A stretch of DNA of 48,286 bases from an uncultured Collinsella sp. (GCA_900543845.1 UQTD01000004.1:1-48286); one strand, 5' to 3'; numbered from the stretch's first letter, positions 8,315-16,427 are shown. The notes: generated by a model from the letters alone, not told the origin. Numbers and translations are program-made.

Positions 8315-9619
8315 TTACGCCTTAGGGAGTTTCTTTTTGTTCAAAGCAGCCGGGGACACACGAATGCCGTCGCCTGTCTGGCGCACATAGGCCTTATGCG
8401 CCGGTTTGGCGGCCCCAGAAGCCTTCTGAGCATGCTGATTGGGATCCACGGTAACCGCATGCACAGAATGGGGCTTTGCAGGCTTAGAGGACGCCTGAGG
8501 CGTTCGCCCGAGCTTGCGCATCACGCGATCCCAGCGTGCATGGATACTCTCGTTGTGAGCACTCTTGAGGCCCAGCAGGGGCGCGGCCAAAATAGTCGGC
8601 GCAATAAACGTAATGAGGCGCCACAGCAGATAACCAGCGGTCGATGCCGATCCAAAGAAATGACCCAGGAACAGTGCGAAGCCGCCCTCGGCGCCGCCGG
8701 TGCCACCGGGCAGGGGAACAGCAGAGCTCAGGAGCTGAACAAAGGCGCTCGCGGCCATGACCGAGAAAAAGTCGACTTCGTGGTGGCCAAAGGCAAGCAT
8801 CAGAAAATACGGCACGAGGTAGAAAAACGCCAGCTGCAACATGGTGATGACCACCGTGAGCAGCATGGACGAAAAGTGGCCGGCCGAAAGCTTGAACTTC
8901 TCGGAGAACGAGTAGATTTCGCCGTCGACAAACGTACGCCAGCCCTCGATCTTGGTGGCCGAGACGCCCATTCGCTCGAGCCAATTGATGATGCAGTGCG
9001 CGACGCGCGTGACGGTCTTGGGCATGAGCGCGACGGCAAAGATGCCAAGCAGAATGCAGCAGTGACCGCCAAAGCTAAAGACGCACAGCAGCGTCATGTC
9101 GCCATAGCGCTCGGCGAAAAACGGCATGCGGGCAAGCAGCAGAATGGCACCCCAGGCAACGAGGCCAAACTGATACACGATAAAGCGCGTGAACTGCGTG
9201 GCACCGGCCTCGCCGACGTTTTGGCCAGCCTTGGTCAGGCGGTAGATCTGGGCAGGCGTGGAGCCCATCATCATGGGCGTCAGGTTGCCAAAGAAGATAC
9301 CGCTCGCCTCGACCGAGATCAGGTCGCGAATGCCGACGGGCGAATTGGGATCGAGCCAGACGGCGATCGCATAGGCAACGATGCCAAAGAACAGGTACAG
9401 GAACATGCAAAAGCATGCAGCAACGAGCCACGGGGCTTGGACGCTCGACATGGCGGCCCAAAACTGCCCCATCTGCCCGGTCACGACCAGATAGACGATA
9501 TAGCCAACCAGCACGACGCCGATAAAAATGGCACCGCGACGTGCACTCTTGTTGTCATCGCCGCCTGAGGCCTCAACCTCGACCTGGGGCTTAGATGTAT
9601 GCTGAGAGGACTCCTTCAT
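8315..9619 (-). CDS. Flippase-like integral membrane protein (LPG synthase TM / UPF0104 family)
   Basis: 434 residues with about eight membrane segments between residues 25 and 350, including GRGAIFIGVVLVGYIVYLVV-type helices and the conserved PGGTGGAEGGF segment seen in this family near the penultimate helices. The C-terminal 80 residues are basic and Lys/Pro/Ala-rich, probably cytoplasmic. The family covers the membrane part of lysyl-phosphatidylglycerol synthases and proposed lipid-linked flippases. The aminoacyl-transferase domain of MprF is absent, so lysinylation is not supported. The ATG at 9619 is chosen for AGAAGGAGCCTC just before it. The substrate is unknown. Confidence 0.85.
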   Translation of the reverse strand: MKESSQHTSKPQVEVEASGGDDNKSARRGAIFIGVVLVGYIVYLVVTGQMGQFWAAMSSVQAPWLVAACFCMFLYLFFGIVAYAIAVWLDPNSPVGIRDLISVEASGIFFGNLTPMMMGSTPAQIYRLTKAGQNVGEAGATQFTRFIVYQFGLVAWGAILLLARMPFFAERYGDMTLLCVFSFGGHCCILLGIFAVALMPKTVTRVAHCIINWLERMGVSATKIEGWRTFVDGEIYSFSEKFKLSAGHFSSMLLTVVITMLQLAFFYLVPYFLMLAFGHHEVDFFSVMAASAFVQLLSSAVPLPGGTGGAEGGFALFLGHFFGSASTAGYLLWRLITFIAPTILAAPLLGLKSAHNESIHARWDRVMRKLGRTPQASSKPAKPHSVHAVTVDPNQHAQKASGAAKPAHKAYVRQTGDGIRVSPAALNKKKLPKA

Positions 9620-9724
9620 GAGGCTCCTTCTGACCGTCCAAATATCTTGCATATTGTACCCGCAAGGGCCACAAGCAGAACGAAAAGCTATGGGCCAAAT
9701 GGGAATTGCAGATGGGTTGCTCGG

Positions 9725-9760
9725 AAATAAAAAACCCGGACTTCCGTGGGAAGTCCGGGT
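9725..9760 (-). terminator. Intrinsic terminator of the tRNA-Glu pair
   Basis: On the minus strand a perfect 12-bp stem (ACCCGGACTTCC / GGAAGTCCGGGT, 3-nt loop) is followed by TTTTTTATTT. It begins 11 nt after the 3' CCA of the downstream tRNA copy. Confidence 0.92.
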
Positions 9761-9770
9761 CTCTAATTCA

Positions 9771-9847
9771 TGGTAGCCCGTACCAGATTCGAACTGGTGA
9801 TCTCCGCCTTGAGAGGGCGGCGTCCTAAACCGCTAGACGAACGGGCC
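9771..9847 (-). tRNA. tRNA-Glu (anticodon CUC), downstream copy
   Basis: The 77-nt gene folds into a full cloverleaf. The acceptor is GGCCCGT / ACGGGCT (first pair G-U), with discriminator A and encoded CCA. The anticodon stem CCGCC/GGCGG holds loop CTCTCAA, giving anticodon CTC for GAG codons. The T arm contains GTTCGAATC. It is identical in sequence to the copy at 9870-9946, 22 nt upstream in transcription. Confidence 0.96.
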
Positions 9848-9869
9848 ATAAGCCTCAGCAGAAAAGAAG

Positions 9870-9946
9870 TGGTAGCCCGTACCAGATTCGAACTGGTGAT
9901 CTCCGCCTTGAGAGGGCGGCGTCCTAAACCGCTAGACGAACGGGCC
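9870..9946 (-). tRNA. tRNA-Glu (anticodon CUC), upstream copy
   Basis: Same 77-nt sequence as the gene at 9771-9847, including the encoded CCA. The two form a tandem dicistronic unit with one promoter candidate upstream (9981-10009) and one strong terminator downstream. The exact identity suggests recent duplication or gene conversion. Confidence 0.96.
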
Positions 9947-9980
9947 ACATGACATCTGCACTGCCGTGCTGCGAGGAAAT

Positions 9981-10009
9981 ATATTACGGGACAAAAAACG
10001 CGAGCGCAA
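9981..10009 (-). promoter_or_regulatory. Candidate promoter of the tRNA-Glu operon
   Basis: On the minus strand TTGCGC, a 17-nt spacer and TAATAT end about 35 nt before the first tRNA base. Each box matches the consensus at four of six positions. Position and spacing are right for a stable-RNA promoter. Confidence 0.5.
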
Positions 10010-10083
10010 GAAGAAATTCCAAATTGCCCAGATTTTGTCGTGAGGTTATGGAAAGCGCAGATAAAAGCCCCGTCCCAAATTAA

Positions 10084-11478
10084 CTACCCCAGGTTGAGGT
10101 TGGCCAGGAGGGCCTCGCGCTCGTTGGGAATGTTGTCTTCGATCACGGCATCGAGGGCGGCGTTGAGCAGCTGCCCCAGTTCCGGCCCTGGCTTGACGCC
10201 GGCGCGAATCAAGTCGCCGCCATTGATGGCAAGCATCTTGAGCGTATAGGGCTCCCCCGCCGCCAGCAGCTCGCGAGTCAGCGCGCGCATCTCCTCAATC
10301 GTCTCGACGTAATAGAAGCACGAGGGCGCCTTGCCGAGCGTGTCGGCACGCTTAAGGTCCATGAGCTCGTCCATCAGACGCGGCGTATCGACACCCTCGC
10401 CCGAAAGAGAGCGCATCATATTGAGCAGGCAGGATCGCTCGGGACGCAGCGGCTTGTCATGGTATTTGATCAGTAGGCACACATCGCGCACCAAATCGTG
10501 CGAGAGCGCCAGGCGATCCATGATGACACGCGCCTTTTTGGCGCCGAGCTCGGGATGACCGTAGAAGTGTCCGCTGCCCGCATGGTCGACCGTAAAGCAA
10601 TCGGGCTTGGAGACGTCGTGCAAAAACGCCGCCCACATAAGGCTCGACGAGGGCGCGATGCCGTCGCACAGCGCCAGCTCCCCTGCCACCGTCAGCACGC
10701 GGGCGATATGCTCGTAGACGTTAAACGCATGATAGACACTGCGCTGGTCAAACCCGCGAGCGGGCGCGAGCTCGGGCACGGCGGCGCAAACAAGCTCGGG
10801 GTAGCGCAGCATCGCGTCTCCCCCGTGGCCGGTCGAAAGAATGCCCTCAAGCTCAATGCCCACGCGCTCGCGTGCCACGGCATCGAGAAGCGGCGCGCAC
10901 TCGGCAAGTGCCTGTTTGGTCTTAGGCTCGATCATAAAATCCAGACGGCAGGCAAAACGCACCGCGCGCAGCATGCGAAGCGCGTCCTCGTTAAAACGAC
11001 GCTTAGGATCCCCGACGGCGCGGATGAGCTTGCGCTTCAGGTCGCCCTGGCCATCGTAGCGGTCGACAAGGCCGCGCACGGGATGCCATGCCATGGCATT
11101 GACGGTAAAGTCGCGGCGCGCCAGATCGTCCTCAAGCGACGCCGCACGCTCCACACTCTGGGGATGGCGACCATCGGTGTAAAAGCCGTCCAGGCGGTAG
11201 GTGGTGACCTCAATGCGCTCGCCATCGCAAATGGCCGTAATGCCACCGAATTTAATGCCAGACTCGACCACGGCAATATCCGCTGCCTCGAGCGCCGCTT
11301 TGGACTCCTGCCACAGGCCGCTGCAGCACATGTCAACATCGTGGCTGGGACGCCCCATCAGGGCATCGCGCACCCAACCGCCTACGTACCAACCCTCAAG
11401 ACCGGCTGCCTCGAGCGCGCGCAGGACACGGATGGAGGCATCGGTCGGCTGCGTACCGTTGAGCGAAACATTGCACAT
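10084..11478 (-). CDS. cca: CCA tRNA nucleotidyltransferase (poly(A) polymerase family, with HD domain)
   Basis: Adds or repairs the 3' CCA of tRNAs in the cytoplasm. It has 464 residues. The nucleotidyltransferase head shows GGWVRD (33-38) and the metal-binding DVD (47-49). RNA-binding helices follow, and an HD-type domain carries the FLHDVSKPD motif. The start at 11478 has AGGAGG 8 nt before it; an in-frame start eight codons upstream lacks this. The tRNA genes next door already encode CCA, so the enzyme would mainly repair ends here. It is probably transcribed alone. Confidence 0.93.
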   Translation of the reverse strand: MCNVSLNGTQPTDASIRVLRALEAAGLEGWYVGGWVRDALMGRPSHDVDMCCSGLWQESKAALEAADIAVVESGIKFGGITAICDGERIEVTTYRLDGFYTDGRHPQSVERAASLEDDLARRDFTVNAMAWHPVRGLVDRYDGQGDLKRKLIRAVGDPKRRFNEDALRMLRAVRFACRLDFMIEPKTKQALAECAPLLDAVARERVGIELEGILSTGHGGDAMLRYPELVCAAVPELAPARGFDQRSVYHAFNVYEHIARVLTVAGELALCDGIAPSSSLMWAAFLHDVSKPDCFTVDHAGSGHFYGHPELGAKKARVIMDRLALSHDLVRDVCLLIKYHDKPLRPERSCLLNMMRSLSGEGVDTPRLMDELMDLKRADTLGKAPSCFYYVETIEEMRALTRELLAAGEPYTLKMLAINGGDLIRAGVKPGPELGQLLNAALDAVIEDNIPNEREALLANLNLG

Positions 11479-11614
11479 ACCAATGGCCTCCTGCGCTTGC
11501 AAGCGTTAATCGATGGTTCTCAAGAAGTCTAACAAGAAACGGGAAAGCGCGCACACGCAATCGCGTCGTCGATTCGATAAAACGAGACAGCAGACGCCAC
11601 ATACGTTCAGAGCG

Positions 11615-11651
11615 CAAAAAACACCCGCCTCGGAAATCCAAAGCGGGTGTT
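11615..11651 (-). terminator. Intrinsic terminator after the distal phosphofructokinase gene
   Basis: On the minus strand AACACCCGC pairs with GCGGGTGTT and is followed by TTTTTT. It lies 23 nt after the stop at 11674 and ends the fructose cluster. Confidence 0.9.
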
Positions 11652-11673
11652 CGGCAACGATTTTTTGATGCGG

Positions 11674-12606
11674 CTAGCAGACCTGGCGAACTTCGATGTT
11701 CTTCTTGTATTCATCCACCTTGGCAAAATCGCCCAAGCCAGGGCACTCAACCACATTGGCGCCGGTGGCCATCGAAAGGCGAAGGGCGTCCTCGACGCGC
11801 TCGGGGGCGTCGTGCCACACGGACAAGAAGGCAGCGAGCGAGGAATCGCCGGCGCAGACAGTCGACAGCAGCTTGACCTCAAAGGTACGGTTGGCAAACC
11901 AGATGTGCTCGCCGTTGGAGAAGTACGCGCCGTCGCCACCGAGGGTCAGCAGCACATTCTTGGCGCCCTTGGCGTGCAGCTCGGCCATGGCGCCCTTGAC
12001 GGACTCGTCGTCGCCACCGCTCACCTTAATGCCAAAAATGTCGAGCAACTCGTCGTCGTTGGGCTTAATGAGCAGCGGCTCCATAGCAATGAGGTCGACC
12101 AGCTGATGGCTCGAGATATCGAGCACGAACTCGGCGCCCTTTGCCTTCACGCGACGCAGGACCTCGGCCAGAAAACCCTCGGAGGTGTTAGGGGGCAGCG
12201 AGCCGCTGATAACCAGGCAAGTCATGTCGTCGAGCGAATCAATAAGTTCAAACATCTCCTGCTCGTTGGCAGCATTGATGGCGGCGCCTGCGTTGACCAT
12301 GTTGTACTCGGTGTCGGGACCGGCATTGAGGAACACGTTGACACGCGTGATGCCGTCGGTCCACACGGGCTTGACGGGCACGCCAAGGGCCTCGGCGCCC
12401 TTAACGATGAACTCACCCGAGAAGCCGGCGAAGAAGCCCAGGATCGTGGTGTCGACGCCGTAGTGGTCGAGCGTAAACGAGACGTTGAGACCCTTGCCGT
12501 TGGGGGTGTAGACCGCGTTGCGGGTGCGCGTAACGGTATTGGCGGAAAGGCCGTCGCAGGCGATGTTGTAGTCAATAGCGGGGTTTGCAGTGAGCGTGTA
12601 AATCAT
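11674..12606 (-). CDS. 1-phosphofructokinase family sugar kinase (PfkB), distal paralogue
   Basis: 310 residues, PfkB/ribokinase fold. It presumably turns fructose-1-phosphate made by the neighbouring PTS into fructose-1,6-bisphosphate. Visible signatures are the N-terminal TLTANPAIDY, the substrate-binding NGKGLNVS, and the C-terminal AGDSSLAAF. The last holds the catalytic Asp of the GAGD motif; the usual first Gly is Cys here (VCAGD). The ATG at 12606 is chosen because GAAAGGAACATTC precedes it. A paralogue with the same layout lies directly upstream (12794-13726), and a terminator separates them. Tagatose-6-phosphate kinase activity is a possible alternative for either copy. Confidence 0.88.
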   Translation of the reverse strand: MIYTLTANPAIDYNIACDGLSANTVTRTRNAVYTPNGKGLNVSFTLDHYGVDTTILGFFAGFSGEFIVKGAEALGVPVKPVWTDGITRVNVFLNAGPDTEYNMVNAGAAINAANEQEMFELIDSLDDMTCLVISGSLPPNTSEGFLAEVLRRVKAKGAEFVLDISSHQLVDLIAMEPLLIKPNDDELLDIFGIKVSGGDDESVKGAMAELHAKGAKNVLLTLGGDGAYFSNGEHIWFANRTFEVKLLSTVCAGDSSLAAFLSVWHDAPERVEDALRLSMATGANVVECPGLGDFAKVDEYKKNIEVRQVC

Positions 12607-12729
12607 GAATGTTCCTTTCACGAAGCATCGTGTTAATGAAAGTATATTCCACGCTTCGGCAAAAGGCTACAACAACTCGGTGAACGGTGTGAAAGCGGTG
12701 AAGGTCAGTTTCATCTCACTTTTCCCACG

Positions 12730-12766
12730 AAAAAAAAACGGCGCCCCGACCGAAGTCAGGACGCCG
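12730..12766 (-). terminator. Intrinsic terminator after the proximal phosphofructokinase gene
   Basis: On the minus strand a 12-bp stem capped by a stable TTCG tetraloop is followed by nine T. It is 27 nt downstream of the stop at 12794, so the last kinase gene (11674-12606) probably needs read-through or its own promoter. Confidence 0.92.
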
Positions 12767-12793
12767 CATGCGCATGAATTTGTCGCTTTTCGC

Positions 12794-13726
12794 TTACTTG
12801 CGATCGAGCTTACGGACAGCAACGCGCTTGCTGTACTCGTCAACGTGACCAAAGTCGCCAATGCCCACGGACTCGGCAACGTTAGCACCGGTGGCCATAG
12901 CGAGCTTCATGGCCTCCTCGACGTTGTCGCGATCCCTGTACCACTTGTGCAGGAACGCAGCAAGGGTGCAGTCGCCGGCGCAGACGGAAGAGACCAGCTT
13001 GATGTTGAACTCACGCTTGGCATACCAGATGTCCTCGCCGTTGGAGAAGTAGGCGTCGCCGCGGCTACCACGGGTGAGCAGCACGTTCTGGACGCCGGCG
13101 TCGTGGGCGAGCTTCATGGCAACGCGGACCTCGTCGTCGGTGTCGACCGGCACGCCGAAGATGGCCTTCATCTCGTGATGGTTCGGCTTGATGAGCAGCG
13201 GCTTCTTGTGAGCGAGCTCCTTGAGCTTGTCAGAGGACAGGTCCAGGACGACGTCGGCGCCACGAGCCTGAGCGTGCTCCATGACCTGAGCCAGGAAGTC
13301 GGGCGTAGCTTTGGGAGGCACGGAACCAGAGACGATCAGGCACTCAAGATCGCCCGCGGTGTCCAGGATGTTGTAGAGCTCCTCCTGGTGCTGCGGCGTA
13401 ATAGGAGCGCCGGGGTTGAGGATGCCGTACTCGTGCTGGCCATCGTTGACGTAGGTGTTAATGCGCGTGATACCGTCGGTCCAGACCGGGCGGCACAGGC
13501 AACCCAGATTCATGACCTCCTCGACGATGAACTTGCCCGTGAAGCCGGCGAAGAAGCCGAGCGCGACGGTGTCGACGCCCATCTTCTTAAAGGCAAAGGA
13601 CACATCAAGGCCCTTGCCGTTGGCCGTGTAGCTGGCCGAGCCGGTGCGGACGTTCTCGTCGGGCTCGAGCGGAGAGCTCGAAACCGTCATGTCGACAGCC
13701 GGATTAGCGGTTAGCGTGTAGAACAT
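12794..13726 (-). CDS. fruK: 1-phosphofructokinase family sugar kinase (PfkB), proximal paralogue
   Basis: 310 residues, same fold and length as the kinase at 11674-12606. Signatures are TLTANPAVDM at the N-terminus, NGKGLDVSFAF for substrate binding, and VCAGDCTLAAF with the catalytic Asp near the C-terminus. The ATG at 13726 follows AGGGGGTACTGTAA. It sits 74 nt after Enzyme I and is likely co-transcribed with it; the gap holds a GC hairpin (CCGCGTGG/CCACGCGG) without a T-run. Being next to ptsI makes this the better candidate for the main FruK. The division of work between the two copies cannot be read from sequence. Confidence 0.88.
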   Translation of the reverse strand: MFYTLTANPAVDMTVSSSPLEPDENVRTGSASYTANGKGLDVSFAFKKMGVDTVALGFFAGFTGKFIVEEVMNLGCLCRPVWTDGITRINTYVNDGQHEYGILNPGAPITPQHQEELYNILDTAGDLECLIVSGSVPPKATPDFLAQVMEHAQARGADVVLDLSSDKLKELAHKKPLLIKPNHHEMKAIFGVPVDTDDEVRVAMKLAHDAGVQNVLLTRGSRGDAYFSNGEDIWYAKREFNIKLVSSVCAGDCTLAAFLHKWYRDRDNVEEAMKLAMATGANVAESVGIGDFGHVDEYSKRVAVRKLDRK

Positions 13727-13800
13727 TTACAGTACCCCCTGTATATGTGAGGGCCGCGTGGCCGGCCCATTCCAACCACGCGGTTACCTCTGATACCAAA

Positions 13801-15504
13801 TTAACGAGCTGCGGACTCGAGCAGCGCCTTGACCTCGGCGGCAGTGTTGCAGGCGAGCGCCTTCTCGGCGAGCTCGTCGCACTCGGCCTTGGTCCACTGG
13901 CCGATGGTCTTGCGGGCGCGCAGGATCGACGGAGCGCTCATCGAGAACTCCTCCAGGCCCCAGCTGATCAGCAGCGGCTCAAGCAGCGGATCGGCAGCGG
14001 CCTCGCCGCACATACCGACCATGATGCCGGCCTTCACGCCGCTCTCGATGATGTTCTTGAGCGAGCGGAGCACGGCGGGATAGTACACCTGGTACAGGTT
14101 GGAGATGGTGTCGTTGCCACGGTCGGCGCACATGGTGTAGCCGATCAGGTCGTTGGTGCCGATGGAGAAGAAGTCGGCGACCTCGGCCAGGCGGTCAGCG
14201 AGCAACGAAGCGGCAGGCGTCTCAACCATGATGCCGACCTCGATGTTCTCGTTGAACTTGCGACCCTCTTCGGTCAGCTCGGCCTTGCACTGCTCGACGA
14301 GCTCCTTGACAGCCACGACCTCCTCGACGCAGGTGACGAGCGGGATCATGATCTTGACGTCACCGAAGGCGCTGGCGCGCAGCAGAGCACGGAGCTGGAC
14401 CTTGTACTGGTCGGGATTGGCCAAGCAGTAACGCACGGCGCGGAAGCCCATGAAGGGGTTGTCTTCCTTGACCATGTGCAGGTACGGAATCTCCTTGTCG
14501 CCACCCACATCGAGCGTGCGGATGATGACCGGAGCGCCCTTGAGCGCGCTGGCGACCTTGCGATAGGCGTTGAACTGCTCCTCCTCGGAAGGAAGCTCGG
14601 CAGAGTCCATGAACAGGAACTCGGAGCGGAACAGACCGATAGCCTCGGCATCGTGATCGAGCGCGTTGGGCACGTCATCGGGGTTACCGATGTTGCAGGC
14701 GATGATCTTCTTGATGCCATCGGCAGTCACGGACGGCTTGCCGCGGAAGGCCTCGAGGGCTGCCTTCTCGGCAGCAAAGGCCTCGGCCTTGGCGGTGTAG
14801 GCAGCGAGCGTCTCCTCGTCGGGATCGGCCTCGACAACACCCTTGCCACCGTCGACGACGACGGTCATACCGTTGCGAAGCGCGGTGCAGCTGTTAGAGA
14901 CCGAAAGGACGGCCGGAATCTCGAGGGCGCGCGCGATGATCGCGGAGTGCGAAGTGCGGCCACCGGTCTCGGTGACGATGCCGGCAACGTGGGCCTTATC
15001 GATCGTGGCGGTCATGGACGGCGTAAGGTCGTGCACGACAACGACGGTGTTCTCGGGCAGGACGGAGAGGTCGACGACCTCCTTGCCCAGCAGCTCGGCC
15101 AGAATACCGGTGCGGATGTCGGCGATGTCGGCCGCGCGCAGACGGAACATCTCGTCGTCCATGGACAGGAACATGTTCTCGAACATGGTCGAGGTGTCCA
15201 TGAGCGCCTGCTCGGCGCAGGTGCCGCCGTCAATGGCGGCGTTGATGGCGTCCGTCATGCCCGGGTCCTGAGCCAGGACAATGTGTCCGCTCATGATCTC
15301 GGCCTCGGCCTCGCCCACCGTCTCCTTCATGTGATCGGCCTGAGCCTGGGTCTTCTCGCAGAAGACCGAAAGAGCGGACTGATAGCGCTCCTTCTCTGCT
15401 GCCGAATCAGCAACCTCGTGCGGCTCAAACGTCAAGTCGGGATCGACGGCGACCATGACGGTGCCGATACCGATGCCCTCGGAAGCGTTGACTCCCTGAT
15501 ACAT
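13801..15504 (-). CDS. ptsI: PTS Enzyme I (phosphoenolpyruvate-protein phosphotransferase)
   Basis: First energy-coupling protein of the PTS: takes phosphate from phosphoenolpyruvate and passes it to HPr. It has 567 residues from the chosen ATG. The phosphorylated His is in GGRTSHSAI (His186). The C-terminal PEP-binding barrel shows ETPAAS, the GTNDLIGYT metal site and a CGEAAADP loop. Two ATGs are only two codons apart (15510 and 15504); GAGAGG lies 7 nt before the second, which is preferred. It follows ptsH by 133 nt, with a possible attenuating hairpin between. Confidence 0.95.
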   Translation of the reverse strand: MYQGVNASEGIGIGTVMVAVDPDLTFEPHEVADSAAEKERYQSALSVFCEKTQAQADHMKETVGEAEAEIMSGHIVLAQDPGMTDAINAAIDGGTCAEQALMDTSTMFENMFLSMDDEMFRLRAADIADIRTGILAELLGKEVVDLSVLPENTVVVVHDLTPSMTATIDKAHVAGIVTETGGRTSHSAIIARALEIPAVLSVSNSCTALRNGMTVVVDGGKGVVEADPDEETLAAYTAKAEAFAAEKAALEAFRGKPSVTADGIKKIIACNIGNPDDVPNALDHDAEAIGLFRSEFLFMDSAELPSEEEQFNAYRKVASALKGAPVIIRTLDVGGDKEIPYLHMVKEDNPFMGFRAVRYCLANPDQYKVQLRALLRASAFGDVKIMIPLVTCVEEVVAVKELVEQCKAELTEEGRKFNENIEVGIMVETPAASLLADRLAEVADFFSIGTNDLIGYTMCADRGNDTISNLYQVYYPAVLRSLKNIIESGVKAGIMVGMCGEAAADPLLEPLLISWGLEEFSMSAPSILRARKTIGQWTKAECDELAEKALACNTAAEVKALLESAAR

Positions 15505-15556
15505 TCCCATTCCTCTCTCCGTGTCATGTGATAAAGCGTTTTGCCATATCCATGAC

Positions 15557-15592
15557 AAAAGAGCGCAGCTTCCTTAAAACAGGTCACTGCGC
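15557..15592 (-). terminator. Possible attenuating hairpin between ptsH and ptsI
   Basis: On the minus strand GCGCAG (15587-15592) pairs with CTGCGC (15563-15568), closing an 18-nt loop, and is followed by TCTTTTG. The stem is short and the T-run modest, so partial termination that makes more HPr than Enzyme I is possible. Confidence 0.45.
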
Positions 15593-15637
15593 CCCCAAAT
15601 ATGAACTTAGTTGTTCAACATGCGACCCGTTTGAGTT

Positions 15638-15901
15638 CTACTCGCCAAGACCGCTCTTGATGAGCTCGATGGCAGCAGCCAGAGCCTCGGCCTCGTCGGC
15701 GCCGTCGCACTTGACCTCGACCTCGGTACCGCAAGGGATACCAGCAGCCATGAGGGCCATCGGGGACTTGCCGTTGACCTCCTTCTCGGGGGTGACGACC
15801 GTCACGTCGCAGGCGTACTTGCCCATGGTGGAGGCGAAGAGGCCGGCCGGACGCATGTGAAGACCCTGCGGATTGACGAGGGTAGCCTTCTCAGAAACCA
15901 T
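15638..15901 (-). CDS. ptsH: HPr phosphocarrier protein
   Basis: Small cytoplasmic carrier (87 residues, normal length) that relays phosphate from Enzyme I to the EIIA domain of the fructose transporter. The active-site His15 lies in GLHMRPAG. Ser46 in the KSPMALM motif matches the HPr-kinase site of Gram-positive HPr, but no HPr kinase gene is seen in the window. The ATG follows AAAAAAGGAGTCAATT. An almost perfect 18-bp palindrome lies 53 nt upstream (15954-15971). Confidence 0.96.
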   Translation of the reverse strand: MVSEKATLVNPQGLHMRPAGLFASTMGKYACDVTVVTPEKEVNGKSPMALMAAGIPCGTEVEVKCDGADEAEALAAAIELIKSGLGE

Positions 15902-15953
15902 AATTGACTCCTTTTTTGTGTTTAACCCCTGTCATGCATGCGGCAGGAGTCAG

Positions 15954-15971
15954 ATAAACGACGTTGTTTAT
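15954..15971. promoter_or_regulatory. Candidate operator upstream of ptsH
   Basis: ATAAACGACGTTGTTTAT is an 18-bp palindrome with only one mismatched pair. It lies in the AT-rich promoter region of ptsH. It resembles a repressor site in form, but the binding protein is unknown. Confidence 0.4.
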
Positions 15972-16043
15972 ATTAACTCACATCAAACTGTTTTTCATTA
16001 TGTTTCGGACGAATTGTTGGACAGATGTCGTTCCTGCACGCTC

Positions 16044-16164
16044 GCCCGCCGGGCGGGGCGGTTAAGTTTGCTGCTCTACAGTCCTGCGCAAGACGGAAAG
16101 CACATTAAGTGCTTTCCTTTGCGTGCGGAACTCGCGACAAACTTAACCGCCCCGCCCGGCAGGC
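16044..16164. repeat. 121-bp nested inverted repeat
   Basis: The 27-nt arms (16044-16070 and 16138-16164) are reverse complements with one mismatch and contain the core GGGGCGGTTAAGTTTG. Inside, a second hairpin is formed by GGAAAGCAC (16095-16103) and GTGCTTTCC (16109-16117). No open frame fits. The element lies in the 526-nt gap between ptsH and the fructose transporter gene. It looks like a small mobile or REP-type element, but no second copy is in the window. Confidence 0.8.
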
Positions 16165-16275
16165 AAGCTGCGGAAACTTGGTCGGTCCAGAGTAATATCG
16201 TGAGAACGGAATTCTGGCTGAATATTAATCCGCACGGACGACCCGATAGACAGGCCGCGCTATCCCTTTCTTCTA

Positions 16276-16342
16276 AGTTGCGGTGAAATAGGGACTGCAT
16301 TTGGAGTTGAATCGTTTAAACAGTCCCTATTTCACCGCAACT
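16276..16342. repeat. Dispersed hairpin repeat, family A, copy 3
   Basis: A perfect 22-bp inverted repeat (16276-16297 and 16321-16342) with a 23-nt loop. The outer 16 nt are the family A sequence AGTTGCGGTGAAATAG. It lies downstream of the fructose transporter gene on the minus strand, just beyond that gene's terminator candidate. Confidence 0.9.
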
Positions 16343-16360
16343 TGTGGGAGAGGTAGAAAT

Positions 16361-16390
16361 AGGCGGAGGCCCTAGAGGGGGTCTCCGCCT
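16361..16390 (-). terminator. Candidate terminator of the fructose EII gene
   Basis: 12-nt arms (16361-16372 and 16379-16390) form a hairpin starting 37 nt after the stop at 16428. On the minus strand one A-C mismatch interrupts it and ATTTCT follows, so it is weaker than other terminators here. Confidence 0.5.
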
Positions 16391-16427
16391 TGTATGCAGG
16401 GAGCGATGTTTTACGCGTACTGCGGGT

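Noticed and set aside
9763..9952. Small open frames on both strands with an internally duplicated protein sequence
   Set aside because: They are translations of the two identical tRNA-Glu genes, and the protein repeat is just the tRNA duplication.
12615..12642. CTTTCA and TGAAAG half sites 16 nt apart before the distal kinase gene, like the RpiR-type site
   Set aside because: One half site is the ribosome-binding site of the gene itself, so it probably matches by chance.
13747..15531. A 594-codon plus-strand open frame opposite ptsI
   Set aside because: It mirrors the GC-rich codons of ptsI in antisense, has no domain and no ribosome site. Similar long antisense frames oppose fruA, alaS and ileS.
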